NCBI GenBank assembly: GCA_945877575.1
Contig: CAMDUE010000018.1
Span: 1-32,759, forward strand
Length of the DNA: 32,759 bases
DNA from: Chitinophaga pinensis
Lineage (GTDB): Bacteria > Bacteroidota > Bacteroidia > NS11-12g > UBA955
Direction of reading: 5' to 3'
This document shows positions 9,601 to 16,954 of the stretch, in pieces (position 1 is the first letter of the stretch; every line of letters starts with the position of its first letter). The position numbers and the translations under genes are program-made. A model generated the notes under the pieces. The model was not told the DNA's origin, searched no databases, and was given only the letters and a program-made list of their open reading frames with translations.

Positions 9601-9823
9601 CGTCGCCATTTCTGATGTCAACCCCCACCCAAGGGCGAACACCTGAATGCTTCTGAGCTTCCCGAAAGAAATTGCTGACACCACTTACATTGTTGATGTC
9701 GGCAAGCAACACGTTGACCTTTTGCCGAGTAAGATCCGATTGGCTCTGCGCCCAACGCACAATATCTTCCGGACTCATGAGCCCGTACCGCAGACTGAAA
9801 TAGGAATGACAATGATACAACAT
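6680..9823 (-). CDS. dnaE2: DNA polymerase III alpha subunit, short DnaE2/ImuC-like
   Basis: Family C DNA polymerase, 1047 residues, shorter than the main replicative DnaE of Bacteroidota (above 1400) and the right size for the error-prone DnaE2 type used in damage-induced synthesis. In order: N-terminal PHP domain (HCHSYFSLRYG at 4-14), palm with PPDFDLDFSW carrying catalytic Asp residues, fingers with the GRGSGANSMVAYCL segment, LPNYRSLHVGGILI, GYSFAKGHSASYA, tandem helix-hairpin-helix, and a C-terminal OB-fold (LEGYLVTVKPTKT). The final VCSL and TAG stop are encoded by heptamer array 2. Residues around 425-480 look inserted relative to relatives. No imuA or imuB-like gene lies next to it; two operator-like palindromes precede it. 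Confidence 0.9.
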   Translation of the reverse strand: MLYHCHSYFSLRYGLMSPEDIVRWAQSQSDLTRQKVNVLLADINNVSGVSNFFREAQKHSGVRPWVGVDIRNGDEALYVLVSLSQSGFAEINEFLSIHITEGKSFPFVPPPFRDVQVIYTFSKIVGLSVKDLYKGSFIGVTHRDLRRLPLSTWKKHPQKLLAYHRATLRNTDDWQTHVLLRCIAHNCLITKLKPTETGSRHDLLMPLNELKNAFEPYAGLWAQAEQLLSVSPWNFEAGISQNKKTFTGDPDEDYRMMRDLAFEGLKYRYPKYTYSTTERLEKEMKLIYELGFTSYFLINWDICRFAREQGFFYVGRGSGANSMVAYCLRITDVDPIDLDLYFERFINPYRSSPPDFDLDFSWQDRDTVTGYILNKYGPHNAALLATYNTFQSNAVIRELGKVYGLPKSEIDALLERESFYSPKNYLQFASTDSSAAGGGGIRDKKLVYSTPGIGQRTRERTLGQQSSEFEIEGLESLGLNDKESVYQELMRHAGKIHDLPNYRSLHVGGILITEKPIFYFSALDLPPKGFPSVQFSMLEAEDLGIAKFDILSQRGLGHIKDAVIYIKENRGVDVDAHQIQAFKDDDRIARMISHGNTMGCFYVESPAMRQLLRKLKCKDYLTLVAASSVIRPGVARSGMMRAFIERHIDPKKRAEGHPTMLQILPETYGIMVYQEDVIRVASEFAGLGLAESDVLRRGMSGKFRSKEEFQKVKDQFFAQAHKKKHPPTLVNEVWHQIESFAGYSFAKGHSASYAVESYQSLHLKAYYPLEFYAAVINNFGGFYRTEFYVHAARMCGADVQAPCVNHSHFLTKIEGHTLWLGLGLVQSLEHKVIERIINQQSTGPFEDLYNFKTRCEPGLEQMKILIRIGALRFTGKTRRALFWECHALHNEKKNLVPAAPLFVEKPKEYILPDLEDSWLEEAIDQRELLGFPLCNPFKLSLEDEVPPSNIRGKHLASMLGQTLYLEGYLVTVKPTKTLGGKEMNFGTWLDRDGYFFDTVHFPPVVARNPFKGRGIYRLWGTVVEDFGVVALEVTKMEKMGVRIVCSL
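8394..8521. repeat. Candidate in-frame palindrome-bounded insertion inside dnaE2
   Basis: A block of about 128 bp within the dnaE2 reading frame has unusual structure. At one end is the inverted repeat AAGGATT-CT-AATCCTT (8394-8409); at the other is a fully GC hairpin GCCGCCG-cctc-CGGCGGC (8504-8521). Between them a 9-bp direct repeat GCGTTCGTT occurs at 8440-8448 and 8452-8460. The encoded residues are low-complexity (SSAAGGGG, GQRTRERTLGQQ) and sit between the fingers-region helix and the LHVGGILI motif, where I expect relatives to be shorter. The boundaries are approximate. It keeps the frame open, as Rickettsia-type palindromic elements do. I saw no second copy in this window. Confidence 0.5.
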
Positions 9824-9836
9824 ACCAACAAGTAAA

Positions 9837-9878
9837 TTGATAAGAATATTATCAATTATTTGTCGATAAATTAATCAA
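9837..9878. promoter_or_regulatory. Paired TTG-N13-CAA palindromes upstream of dnaE2 (operator candidates)
   Basis: Two 19-bp palindrome-like sites of form TTG-N13-CAA lie upstream of the dnaE2 start (ATG at 9823-9821). The proximal one, TTGATAAGAATATTATCAA at 9837-9855, is perfectly symmetrical and its arms extend to 9 bp (AATTGATAA / TTATCAATT, 5-bp spacer). The distal one, TTGTCGATAAATTAATCAA at 9860-9878, is imperfect. Their centres are 23 bp apart, about two helical turns, on the same face of DNA. This is the layout of a dimeric repressor pair. The regulator is unknown; a LexA-like or other HTH repressor is an inference from the gene downstream. Confidence 0.5.
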
Positions 9879-9901
9879 AAATTAAACTCTGCGCAAGTAG
9901 A

Positions 9902-11185
9902 TTATTTATCTTTTTTCGACAATTTCACTTTGTCGCCATCAATCAAGGTCTTTGCAATGGCCATGCTCGGTTCCACAATGATTTCTTCGCCGTCTTTAAG
10001 TCCCGATAAAACCTCAAAATAATCGATGTCTTGAATGCCCACTTCAATTTTAACGGCCTTGGCCTTGCCCTTTTCATATTTGAAAACCCAAGTAGACGCC
10101 TTCGATTCAGTCACCGGGCTGCTTCCGTTTTTGAATGATTGAGGGTTTCTGGTGGTCAATGCCGAGATGGGCACCGAAACCACTTGTGAACGCGTATTGG
10201 TTTTAATATCGGCCGATGCGGTCATGCCCGGCAATAAGGGCGACTTGATGCCTTTTGCAATCAAATCAGAGTAGCTTTCACGAGAAATGCGAATCTTTAC
10301 CGTGTAATTGGTTACTTGCTCACTCACGTTTTGAGCCGTGTTGAATTTCGCTGAATTGGCAATCTCCGAAACCACTCCTTTAAATACGCGATCAGGATAT
10401 GCGTCAACTCTCACGTCGGCGCTATCTCCCAAATGAATACGCACAATATCGTTCTCATTGATGTTCACTTGTACTTCCATGCTGCTTAAGTTAGAAATAC
10501 GCATGATTTCAGTTCCTGCCATTTGAGCAGTTCCTACAACACGTTCCCCTTTTTCGCTGTTCATTTGAGTGACAATGCCAGATGCTGGCGCATAAATGCT
10601 GGTTCTACCTAAGGTTTTTCTTCCCTCATCTAAGCGAGCTTCCAAACTGCGAACATTGAAACTGGAGGCCAAACGATTTTTTGAACTAACAACTGCCTCT
10701 GTTTTGGCCTGCTCAAATTGCAATTGCGCATTTTCCCATTCTTGGGAACTTATTACTTGCGACTCGAACAATTTTTTCTGTCTGTCAAAGGTGATCTTTG
10801 CGGTTTCTAAAGCCGTTTTTGCCCTCAATTCTTGAGCTTCAGCACCTGCCAAAGCCGCTCGAGAATTATCTAAATTGGCCTTCAATTGGCTTAAGGTGGA
10901 TTCGTAAATTTCAGGATTGATTCTCAATAATAATTGTCCCTTAACTACAGAATCGCCCTCTTGAACCAACATCTCGGTGATTTCTCCCGATACGTCAGGA
11001 CTGATTTTTACTTCTTTTTCAGGTTGGATTTTACCCGTTACACTCACCAATTCAGTGATGGTTCTTTTGGATACTTTTTCGGTGCTTACTTCCGTAATTT
11101 CCTTGCCCCCCTTAAAAATGGCTGATGCAGCGATGATTATGGCAACTACTGCCAAAACAATCCACAATATTTTCTTCTTTTTCAT
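9902..11185 (-). CDS. RND/ABC efflux periplasmic adaptor, HlyD/MacA family
   Basis: Membrane fusion protein linking an inner membrane pump to a TolC-type channel. The 427 residues begin with a basic stretch and one membrane anchor (about 5-25, ILWIVLAVVAIIIAASAIF). Then come the half-motif of a barrel-sandwich hybrid (EVKISPDVSGEITEMLVQEGDSVVKGQLL), a long alpha-helical hairpin rich in Ala, Glu and Lys (about 105-190), the second half-motif (TSIYAPASGIVTQM), and beta-barrel and membrane-proximal domains. It follows the tolC-like gene by 6 nt in the same direction. No pump gene follows: dnaE2 is next, after 78 bp. MacA-like assignment is favoured over RND by the sequence style, but the partner cannot be told from here. 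Confidence 0.9.
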   Translation of the reverse strand: MKKKKILWIVLAVVAIIIAASAIFKGGKEITEVSTEKVSKRTITELVSVTGKIQPEKEVKISPDVSGEITEMLVQEGDSVVKGQLLLRINPEIYESTLSQLKANLDNSRAALAGAEAQELRAKTALETAKITFDRQKKLFESQVISSQEWENAQLQFEQAKTEAVVSSKNRLASSFNVRSLEARLDEGRKTLGRTSIYAPASGIVTQMNSEKGERVVGTAQMAGTEIMRISNLSSMEVQVNINENDIVRIHLGDSADVRVDAYPDRVFKGVVSEIANSAKFNTAQNVSEQVTNYTVKIRISRESYSDLIAKGIKSPLLPGMTASADIKTNTRSQVVSVPISALTTRNPQSFKNGSSPVTESKASTWVFKYEKGKAKAVKIEVGIQDIDYFEVLSGLKDGEEIIVEPSMAIAKTLIDGDKVKLSKKDK

Positions 11186-11191
11186 TGATGT

Positions 11192-12658
11192 TTAAAATTG
11201 GTTGAGAGCCTCTAAATTGTTCAAATACAGGGTTTCAATAATTAAATAGCGCAAGGTAGCTTCGTATTTGGCATTCAAAAAAGATTGGTAAGCTGAAACT
11301 TCGTTATTTTTTGCCATTTGCATTTCAAAAACGGTTGCTTGTCCTAAATCCATTCTTTTTTGCACAAATTCTAAGTTGCGTTTTTGTACTTCGTAGTTTT
11401 GTTCGGCGGCATCGTATTGGGCACTGGCATTCTCAAAATTTTGAAATGCCAAAGTCACTTCATTGACAATGCTCTGTTTGAGTCGACGTTGATTCAATTG
11501 TGCTTGAGTGACCGCTACTTGAGCCCGTTTTACTTGACTATGGGTTTGCAATTGTCCAAATACGGGCACGGAAAGCGTAGCTCCAAAAGCTTGACCAAAA
11601 TTGTCCTTTATTTGATTGTTGAACTCGATGGTCTGAGCTTCGTAATTAAAAGTAGGAGCTTCCACAATCTGGTTTGTGCCTTGAACAATACCAATGGGTT
11701 GAACACCCGTTATGGTGTAGCCCGAAATTCTCTTAGCATTATCGGAATAAATGGTACTTAAACTTCCACCCAAGGAAAGGGAAGGAGTGAATGCGCCTTT
11801 GGCAATTTTAACGCCTATTTCGGCAGCTTTTGCGCGGTACATCGAACTTTGGTAATCCGCTCTTCTGTTTAATATGCTATCAAACAAAGTAGAATTCAAA
11901 ACAACACCGTTGGTTAAACTTGGCAGCGTAACTTCATTATCGGCTATTTCAAAGGGCTCATCAAACGGAATGACCAACATTCCTTTTAAGTTTAAGAGCC
12001 TGTTTTTATATTGGTTTAAGGCTTGTGTTTCTTGCGATCTCGCGTTAAAATATTGGGCACGAGCAGAAAGAACAACGCCCTCATTTGAGGCACCAAGTGC
12101 TAGAAGCTTTTCAGTGCGCTTTAATTCTTGTTGGAGGGACTCAGAATTCATTCGTGCAGCTTTCAATTGCTCCCTAGCTTGCATCACTTGTAAATAGGCG
12201 AGACTTACACTCAAAGCCATGTTTTGTTTGCTTTGAATTAAATCTAACGCGCTGGCTTGGTAATTGTATTTCGACTGTTTTACTGCGTTTTTTAGTTGTC
12301 CGCCAGCAAATACTACCCAATTTCCTTGTAGTTGAAAGGAACTATTTCCTACGGTGGTTTGAACGAATTGATTGGTAAATCGGTCAATGCTTCTTCCGCT
12401 CTGATAGTATTGTCCCATCGATCCGTTTATTGAGGGACTTAAATTCAGTACAGATTGTTGCATTTCTATATTGGCAGATTCAACACTTGCCGCCGATAGT
12501 AGAATATCTGGATTGTTTTTAAGGGCAATTTCAACGCACTCAGAGAGGCGATATGATTTTTTCTCAGATTGAGCATGTAATGGAGAGATTAAAAAAATAC
12601 TCCCAATTAAACATCCCCCGAAAAAAAGAAAACTTCGTGCAGAGTTTTGGCCAAACAT
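11192..12658 (-). CDS. TolC family outer membrane channel protein
   Basis: Outer membrane efflux protein of 488 residues. After a signal peptide (FLFFGGCLIGSIFLISPLHAQ) the mature part shows the two pseudo-repeats of the OEP family: long helices starting at YRLSECVEIALKNNPDILLSAASVE, a strand region, and a second helical half (TQAQLNQRRLKQSIVNEVTLAFQNF). The frame is open to 12703, but I choose the ATG at 12658 because it places the signal peptide near the N-terminus and because a TACCTTTG promoter box lies at 12666-12673, downstream of the longer start. It heads a two-gene unit with the adaptor gene and is divergent from the B12 operon. Confidence 0.92.
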   Translation of the reverse strand: MFGQNSARSFLFFGGCLIGSIFLISPLHAQSEKKSYRLSECVEIALKNNPDILLSAASVESANIEMQQSVLNLSPSINGSMGQYYQSGRSIDRFTNQFVQTTVGNSSFQLQGNWVVFAGGQLKNAVKQSKYNYQASALDLIQSKQNMALSVSLAYLQVMQAREQLKAARMNSESLQQELKRTEKLLALGASNEGVVLSARAQYFNARSQETQALNQYKNRLLNLKGMLVIPFDEPFEIADNEVTLPSLTNGVVLNSTLFDSILNRRADYQSSMYRAKAAEIGVKIAKGAFTPSLSLGGSLSTIYSDNAKRISGYTITGVQPIGIVQGTNQIVEAPTFNYEAQTIEFNNQIKDNFGQAFGATLSVPVFGQLQTHSQVKRAQVAVTQAQLNQRRLKQSIVNEVTLAFQNFENASAQYDAAEQNYEVQKRNLEFVQKRMDLGQATVFEMQMAKNNEVSAYQSFLNAKYEATLRYLIIETLYLNNLEALNQF

Positions 12659-12665
12659 AAAAACA

Positions 12666-12673
12666 CAAAGGTA
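12666..12673 (-). promoter_or_regulatory. Candidate -7 box of the tolC-adaptor unit
   Basis: On the minus strand TACCTTTG matches the Bacteroidota TAnnTTTG consensus exactly and ends 7 nt before the ATG at 12658. Transcription would start about 3 nt before the start codon, giving an almost leaderless mRNA. No TTG at the usual -33 distance was found (the nearest is about 27 nt away), so support is partial. Confidence 0.45.
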
Positions 12674-12751
12674 CCGGAATGTAGATAAACTTCGTTGAAT
12701 CAATCGATAGGCCGCGTAATTCTTCGTTTAATTATGTGGAAAAGATGGGTA

Positions 12752-12782
12752 TTGAATCTCAAACAAAAGGGATTTATATTTG
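12752..12782 (+). promoter_or_regulatory. Promoter of the B12 uptake operon
   Basis: TTG at 12752-12754, a 20-bp spacer, and TATATTTG at 12775-12782 fit the primary sigma consensus of Bacteroidota (TTG or TTTG, about 19-21 bp, TAnnTTTG). The predicted start, 4-5 nt after the final G, falls at about 12787, exactly where the first strand of the cobalamin riboswitch closing stem begins. That agreement supports both calls. Confidence 0.7.
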
Positions 12783-12786
12783 CATC

Positions 12787-12985
12787 GAGTTCTGGTTTCC
12801 ACAACCACAGGCTTGGAAGTGGAATTAAAATGGGAACATCGGTGAAAAACCGAGACTGTACCCGCAGCTGTAACCTCACGCCGAAAGGCAAACGTTTAGG
12901 GCATCTGAGCCACTGTGAATAACGGGAAGGCGCGCTAAACGAGGAAGTCAGAAGACCTGCCGCACTCAAAAAAATCCGCTTTCGG
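12787..12985 (+). ncRNA. Cobalamin riboswitch with downstream kissing-loop partner
   Basis: AdoCbl/B12-type riboswitch in the leader of the TonB receptor gene. Conserved pieces in order: GAGT (12787-12790) pairing with ACTC (12964-12967) to close the stem, the CCGAGACTGTACCCGCAGCTG core segment around 12850-12870, CCACTGTGAATAACGGGAAGG around 12910-12930, and the B12 box AAGTCAGAAGACCTGCC at 12945-12961. A loop segment CCGAAAG (12881-12887) is perfectly complementary to CTTTCGG (12979-12985), the expected L5-L13 kissing pair, which ends 12 nt before the ATG at 12998. Binding of B12 would therefore tie up the translation start region: translational repression is the likely mode, and no terminator hairpin is seen. 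Confidence 0.95.
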
Positions 12986-12997
12986 GAATAAAGGCGC

Positions 12998-14878
12998 ATG
13001 AGAAAGGTAATTAATAATATCGCACTATGCTTTTTGCTGTTGTCTGCTGAACCAATTTCAGCAACCCATTCTCGTGTGTTTAATACCGAGGTCGACTCCG
13101 CTTTAAATACCTTATTATTATCGCCCCATGATGTTCCAAAGAACATACCAAAATCAGATACCGTCTTTGTAAATATTAAGAGAATTTCTTTTGCCCAAGT
13201 AGGAAGACTATCCCAAAATGTCCCAATCAACGAGCAAGGAGCGGTTTTGACTCAAGACCTTTCGCATTCGGGCGCATTTTTTAAACAATACGGAATTTCC
13301 GGTTCGGCTACCATCAGTAAACGAGGTGCCGATGCCACTCAAACACAGGTTCTGTGGAACGGACTTCCCATCAATCATCCCATGTTGGGAATGACGGATT
13401 TTAATAATTTTAGCACTTTTGGACTATCAGAACTTACTTTTATTGACGGTGGAAACTCCTCTATGTACGGCAGTGGAAGTGTGGGTGGTACAGTTCTGAT
13501 GAATCACGATGCCGATTTTAACAAAGGCAAAATCATCAATGCGGCTATAGCATTGGGGAGCTTTTCCAATAATCAATTAGCGGGAACCATTGGGTATTCT
13601 GGAAAAAAAGCAGTGATACAATTTTCCCAATCGGCGGTGAAACACCAGAATGTATTTACCTATTTTGACCGCACATTTGAACAAACGCGAAAAGCAGGTA
13701 ATTCTGAATTTAGTCAATTCATCAGCCGAGTTTTAGCTAACGCTCAACTATCAAAACACAGCCAAACCAAATTGGTGCTGGAATCGGCAAATATGAATCG
13801 GGGATTGGGCATGCTCACTGGAAGTTTCAATACCTTAGGAAATCAAAAAGACCAATCAATCAGAGGTGTTTTAGAACACAAATATCAAAAAGGGAAGTTT
13901 GCTTGGATTCAGAAATTTGGTGGCAGTCAAGATCAAATAGTGTTCACCCAATCAGGTATCAAAGACAGCAGTCAAGCGCAGTTGAGGTTCGCCATGACAG
14001 AACTTTATTTCACGGTCAATTCTAAAACTCAAATATTGACGGGAATCGATTTTCAACAGCAAAGAGGGAATACCCAATATTACCAACAAACCCAGATTAG
14101 GAATTTACCCGCTCAATTTATATCCCTCAGGCAAAAACGCAACAAAACTCAATGGCTAGCCAGTGCACGCTGGGAATGGAACGAGCGAATGCCATCTGCA
14201 GGATTGGGGCAAGAAACGAAAATTGGTAAAAATTGCTTGCTGAAATCCGATCTTCACACCAGCTTCCGAAGAGCGACTTTGAATGATCTTTACTGGGCTC
14301 AACCAGGAACAGCATCTCTCAATAATGAAACGGGTTGGGAAGCTGAGGCCGGTTTGGTAAAATGGAATGCACACCTAAAGTGGGAAATGACTGCTTTCTA
14401 CAGAGAATTGCTGAATCCCATTATTTGGATGCCTGCTGGGGGACTTTGGTCTGCACGAAACTATTATTTTGGTCGTTATTACGGACTTCAGAATAAACTG
14501 AAATTTCAATACACTCATTTCTTTGGACATTTAAGCGCTGATTGGGTGAGAACTAGGGTTAAATCTCATGAATCCAGTGATTTACTTCAGCAGATTTTTA
14601 TTCCCGATTTAATGGCCAACATTCAAACTGGTTTTATCTGGAAAAATTGGAAGATCTCAACCGAATTATCGCACACCGGAAATAGATTTATTCAAACAGA
14701 TAATGGGGAAGTAATGAAATCATACCGTCTATGGGGCGCGCAACTTCAGTATACGTATAAACATAAATACGCCTTCTCGCTAAACGCTCAAAATTTGTTG
14801 AATACCGTTTATGAAAATATGCCCGGAAGGCACATGCCCGGCAGATCAATCCAAATACAAATGAACATAAAACTATAA
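12998..14878 (+). CDS. btuB: TonB-dependent outer membrane receptor, BtuB-like
   Basis: Outer membrane transporter that imports cobalamin with energy from TonB-ExbB-ExbD. The 626 residues start with a signal peptide (about 1-22), then a TonB-box-like DTVFV (54-58), the plug domain (including SGSATISKRGADATQTQVLWNGLPINHP and the GGNSSMYGSGSVGGTVLM end), and a 22-stranded barrel ending in an aromatic-rich final strand. There is no carboxypeptidase-regulatory N-terminal domain and no SusD partner, unlike glycan receptors. The B12 specificity is inferred from the cobalamin riboswitch in its leader and from the BtuG-like gene two genes on. The next gene starts 2 nt after the stop. Confidence 0.9.
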   Translation: MRKVINNIALCFLLLSAEPISATHSRVFNTEVDSALNTLLLSPHDVPKNIPKSDTVFVNIKRISFAQVGRLSQNVPINEQGAVLTQDLSHSGAFFKQYGISGSATISKRGADATQTQVLWNGLPINHPMLGMTDFNNFSTFGLSELTFIDGGNSSMYGSGSVGGTVLMNHDADFNKGKIINAAIALGSFSNNQLAGTIGYSGKKAVIQFSQSAVKHQNVFTYFDRTFEQTRKAGNSEFSQFISRVLANAQLSKHSQTKLVLESANMNRGLGMLTGSFNTLGNQKDQSIRGVLEHKYQKGKFAWIQKFGGSQDQIVFTQSGIKDSSQAQLRFAMTELYFTVNSKTQILTGIDFQQQRGNTQYYQQTQIRNLPAQFISLRQKRNKTQWLASARWEWNERMPSAGLGQETKIGKNCLLKSDLHTSFRRATLNDLYWAQPGTASLNNETGWEAEAGLVKWNAHLKWEMTAFYRELLNPIIWMPAGGLWSARNYYFGRYYGLQNKLKFQYTHFFGHLSADWVRTRVKSHESSDLLQQIFIPDLMANIQTGFIWKNWKISTELSHTGNRFIQTDNGEVMKSYRLWGAQLQYTYKHKYAFSLNAQNLLNTVYENMPGRHMPGRSIQIQMNIKL

Positions 14879-14880
14879 TT

Positions 14881-15876
14881 ATGAAAATTAAAAATATCAT
14901 TCTCATTGCTTTTTTTAGCATTTCAACCGTGGCTATTAAAGCTCAAACCCCAACGGTTTATACTTGGGGTTTCGAAGAATTTTATCAAAACGGGCTAGAT
15001 TCTGGTCAAGTTTGGGACGGTTCAGAAGGCAAGAAATCCATCATTTTAGATCTACCTGATTATTTCAACATGGAAATACTTACCGGTTGGGACACTTCAT
15101 GGGGCGGATATTGGTCAAAAAACTGGGTGCTTACTGCAAAAGATTACAACACCGAAGAACCTTCTGATTTTGCAAAACACATTTATACGGTAAAGCCAGA
15201 TATTGACAATGAAAATACGGGTAGAGTTCATGCCATTGGAAAATCTGGAGCCTACATTCTCAATCGCCCGAAATACAAAGAATTTCAAGACATTGCATAC
15301 TTCAAGGTAGCAAATACCACTTTTGCCTACAACAGCATGAAGTTTGGCGACAATTTCGCCAAAAAATTCACTCCAGCTGATTACGATACATTTGTATTGT
15401 CTGTGAAAGTGTACACAAAAGACTCTTTTATTGCAGAAAAAAGGGTTTACCTCGCTGATTTTAGACTTGGTATAAACAGTTACATAGCAAGCAATTGGAT
15501 TGAAGTTATCATGCCACTGTCTGGAGATAGTATCACCTTCACCTTGGAAAGTTCTGACAATGGTGATTTTGGAATGAATACGCCCGCTTATTTCGCTTTA
15601 GATGAAATTACATTGATTGGTCCGGCATCTGTTAAAAAAATTCCTTCTCAAAACGTTTTGGTTTATCCAAATCCCGCTACAGATCAATTGAATTTTAAGA
15701 ACATTCCTGTTTCCATTTCAAAGGCTTCTTGCATCGACGCCCTGGGCCGTAAACTCGAATTGACTTTGAATTCCCAAGGTTCTGCTAATGTCAGCCATCT
15801 AAAATCAGGAATTTATTGGGTTGAATTGCAAGATATCAAAGGAGTTACTTACAGATCCTCTTTCATCAAGAATTAA
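14881..15876 (+). CDS. DUF4465-like secreted protein with T9SS sorting domain
   Basis: A 331-residue secreted protein. Signal peptide 1-21 (ending IKAQ), then a DUF4465-like region (Trp- and Gly-rich WDTSWGGYWSKNWVL, DFGMNTPAYFALDEI) that resembles a beta-sandwich, and a C-terminal type A type IX secretion sorting domain (VLVYPNPATDQL through GIYWVELQD and a final Lys-Asn). It should be exported by T9SS and anchored or released at the surface. Lying between btuB-like and btuG-like genes under a B12 riboswitch, with 2-nt gaps on both sides, it is likely a B12- or cobamide-binding surface component. Other Bacteroidota B12 loci encode extra surface B12 binders (BtuH), but I cannot confirm homology. 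Confidence 0.85.
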   Translation: MKIKNIILIAFFSISTVAIKAQTPTVYTWGFEEFYQNGLDSGQVWDGSEGKKSIILDLPDYFNMEILTGWDTSWGGYWSKNWVLTAKDYNTEEPSDFAKHIYTVKPDIDNENTGRVHAIGKSGAYILNRPKYKEFQDIAYFKVANTTFAYNSMKFGDNFAKKFTPADYDTFVLSVKVYTKDSFIAEKRVYLADFRLGINSYIASNWIEVIMPLSGDSITFTLESSDNGDFGMNTPAYFALDEITLIGPASVKKIPSQNVLVYPNPATDQLNFKNIPVSISKASCIDALGRKLELTLNSQGSANVSHLKSGIYWVELQDIKGVTYRSSFIKN

Positions 15877-15878
15877 AC

Positions 15879-16928
15879 ATGAGATTTTTGGCTTTTTTTC
15901 TGGGGATATTTTTAGCTCTTGGAAGCCTGGTCACTTCGTGCACTCCCGAGGACAAACCGGCACCGACACCTAAAAATATTCCCTTAGCCAAAGTTCTGAT
16001 CTTGTGTGAAGGAAACTTCCTTTGGGAAAACGCCCAACTCGATGTTTGGCTGCCAGATAGCCAGATGCTCATTTCTAACGCCTACGAAAAACAAAACAAC
16101 AAGCCTTTAGGCGATATTTTGCAATCGGGATTGTACTCTAACGGTCGACTTTGGCTTTCAGTAAATAATTCGGGAAAAATTCTGGAGTTGGATCCCAAAA
16201 CGCTGATCGAAACCCAAAAAAATATTACCCCTAATTTTCCCAGGTATCTGAGTTATTTGCCATCCATTAATTCACTTTTTGCAACTGATTTGAAAAAGAA
16301 TCAGGTGAGAGAGTTGGATGCAACTAACTTGTCAACGAAGCATACCTATTCTGTGTTACCTCAGAAAACGGGCGAATTTTCTGGATGGACAGAACATATT
16401 TTAGTATGGAATGAGAAGATTGTTGCCGCTAATTTAGACGGCAACCTCTTAATCATTGATCCAATCTCTAAAAATCAAAATTTATTGAAAATAGACTCTG
16501 GCGCCAGTTACTTATCCATTGATAGGTATAATCAACTGTGGGTGGCATGCAACAGCGGCAAAGAGTCTAGTTTGATTCAAGTTAAACAAGATTTGACTTT
16601 TGCTGTTCATCGCATAAATAAGCCCATTCAACGCATTTCCTTGGGGGATAGCAAGGATACACTCTGGTTTTTGAGCCAAAATGAGGTGTGTTTTGCCGTT
16701 TTAAGCGAATCGACCACCCCGTTGCAAAGCCAAAAAGCTTTCAGTATTCCCAATGCCCAAAATTTATATGCCTTCGCAGTGCATCCCCAAACGGGAGATT
16801 TTTACCTTGGAGATGCTAGAGACTACGTCAGTGCTGGGAAAGTATTCATTTTTAATTCAGACTTTAAACTCACCAGAACATTTGAAACCGGTGTGATTCC
16901 TACTGACTTTGTCTTTGTGGGGTTGTAA
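15879..16928 (+). CDS. btuG: BtuG-like surface lipoprotein (DUF5074 beta-propeller)
   Basis: A 349-residue lipoprotein with a lipobox LVTSC (acylated Cys at 21) and a Pro-rich linker. The rest is made of beta-propeller blades (for example GLYSNGRLWLSVNNSGKILELDPKTL, then SYLSIDRYNQLWVACNSG) and ends with DFYLGDARDYVSAGKVFIFN followed by GVIPTDFVF, the typical end of DUF5074/BtuG proteins. BtuG captures cobalamin at the cell surface with very high affinity and sits as a lid on BtuB. The gene starts 2 nt after the DUF4465 gene. The exact B12-binding residues cannot be assigned by eye; a general YncE-like propeller is the alternative, but the context argues for BtuG. Confidence 0.85.
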   Translation: MRFLAFFLGIFLALGSLVTSCTPEDKPAPTPKNIPLAKVLILCEGNFLWENAQLDVWLPDSQMLISNAYEKQNNKPLGDILQSGLYSNGRLWLSVNNSGKILELDPKTLIETQKNITPNFPRYLSYLPSINSLFATDLKKNQVRELDATNLSTKHTYSVLPQKTGEFSGWTEHILVWNEKIVAANLDGNLLIIDPISKNQNLLKIDSGASYLSIDRYNQLWVACNSGKESSLIQVKQDLTFAVHRINKPIQRISLGDSKDTLWFLSQNEVCFAVLSESTTPLQSQKAFSIPNAQNLYAFAVHPQTGDFYLGDARDYVSAGKVFIFNSDFKLTRTFETGVIPTDFVFVGL

Positions 16929-16947
16929 AGTCTTAACCTTATCTTTG
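16914..16947 (+). promoter_or_regulatory. Candidate promoter of the lptG operon
   Basis: TTTG at 16914-16917, a 22-bp spacer and TATCTTTG at 16940-16947. The -7 box matches TAnnTTTG exactly; the spacer is slightly long. The box ends 7 nt before the ATG at 16955, so the message would have a leader of only about 3-4 nt. The -33 element lies inside the 3' end of the btuG-like gene. Confidence 0.5.
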
Positions 16948-16954
16948 CAACCGC

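Noticed and set aside
12659-12703. Longer start for the TolC protein at 12703
   Set aside because: The 15 extra residues precede the signal peptide, and the start lies upstream of the best promoter box.
12700-13230. Open frame of 176 codons on the minus strand across the B12 leader
   Set aside because: It runs through the cobalamin riboswitch and the btuB signal peptide in antisense, has no recognisable domain, and both sense features are well supported.
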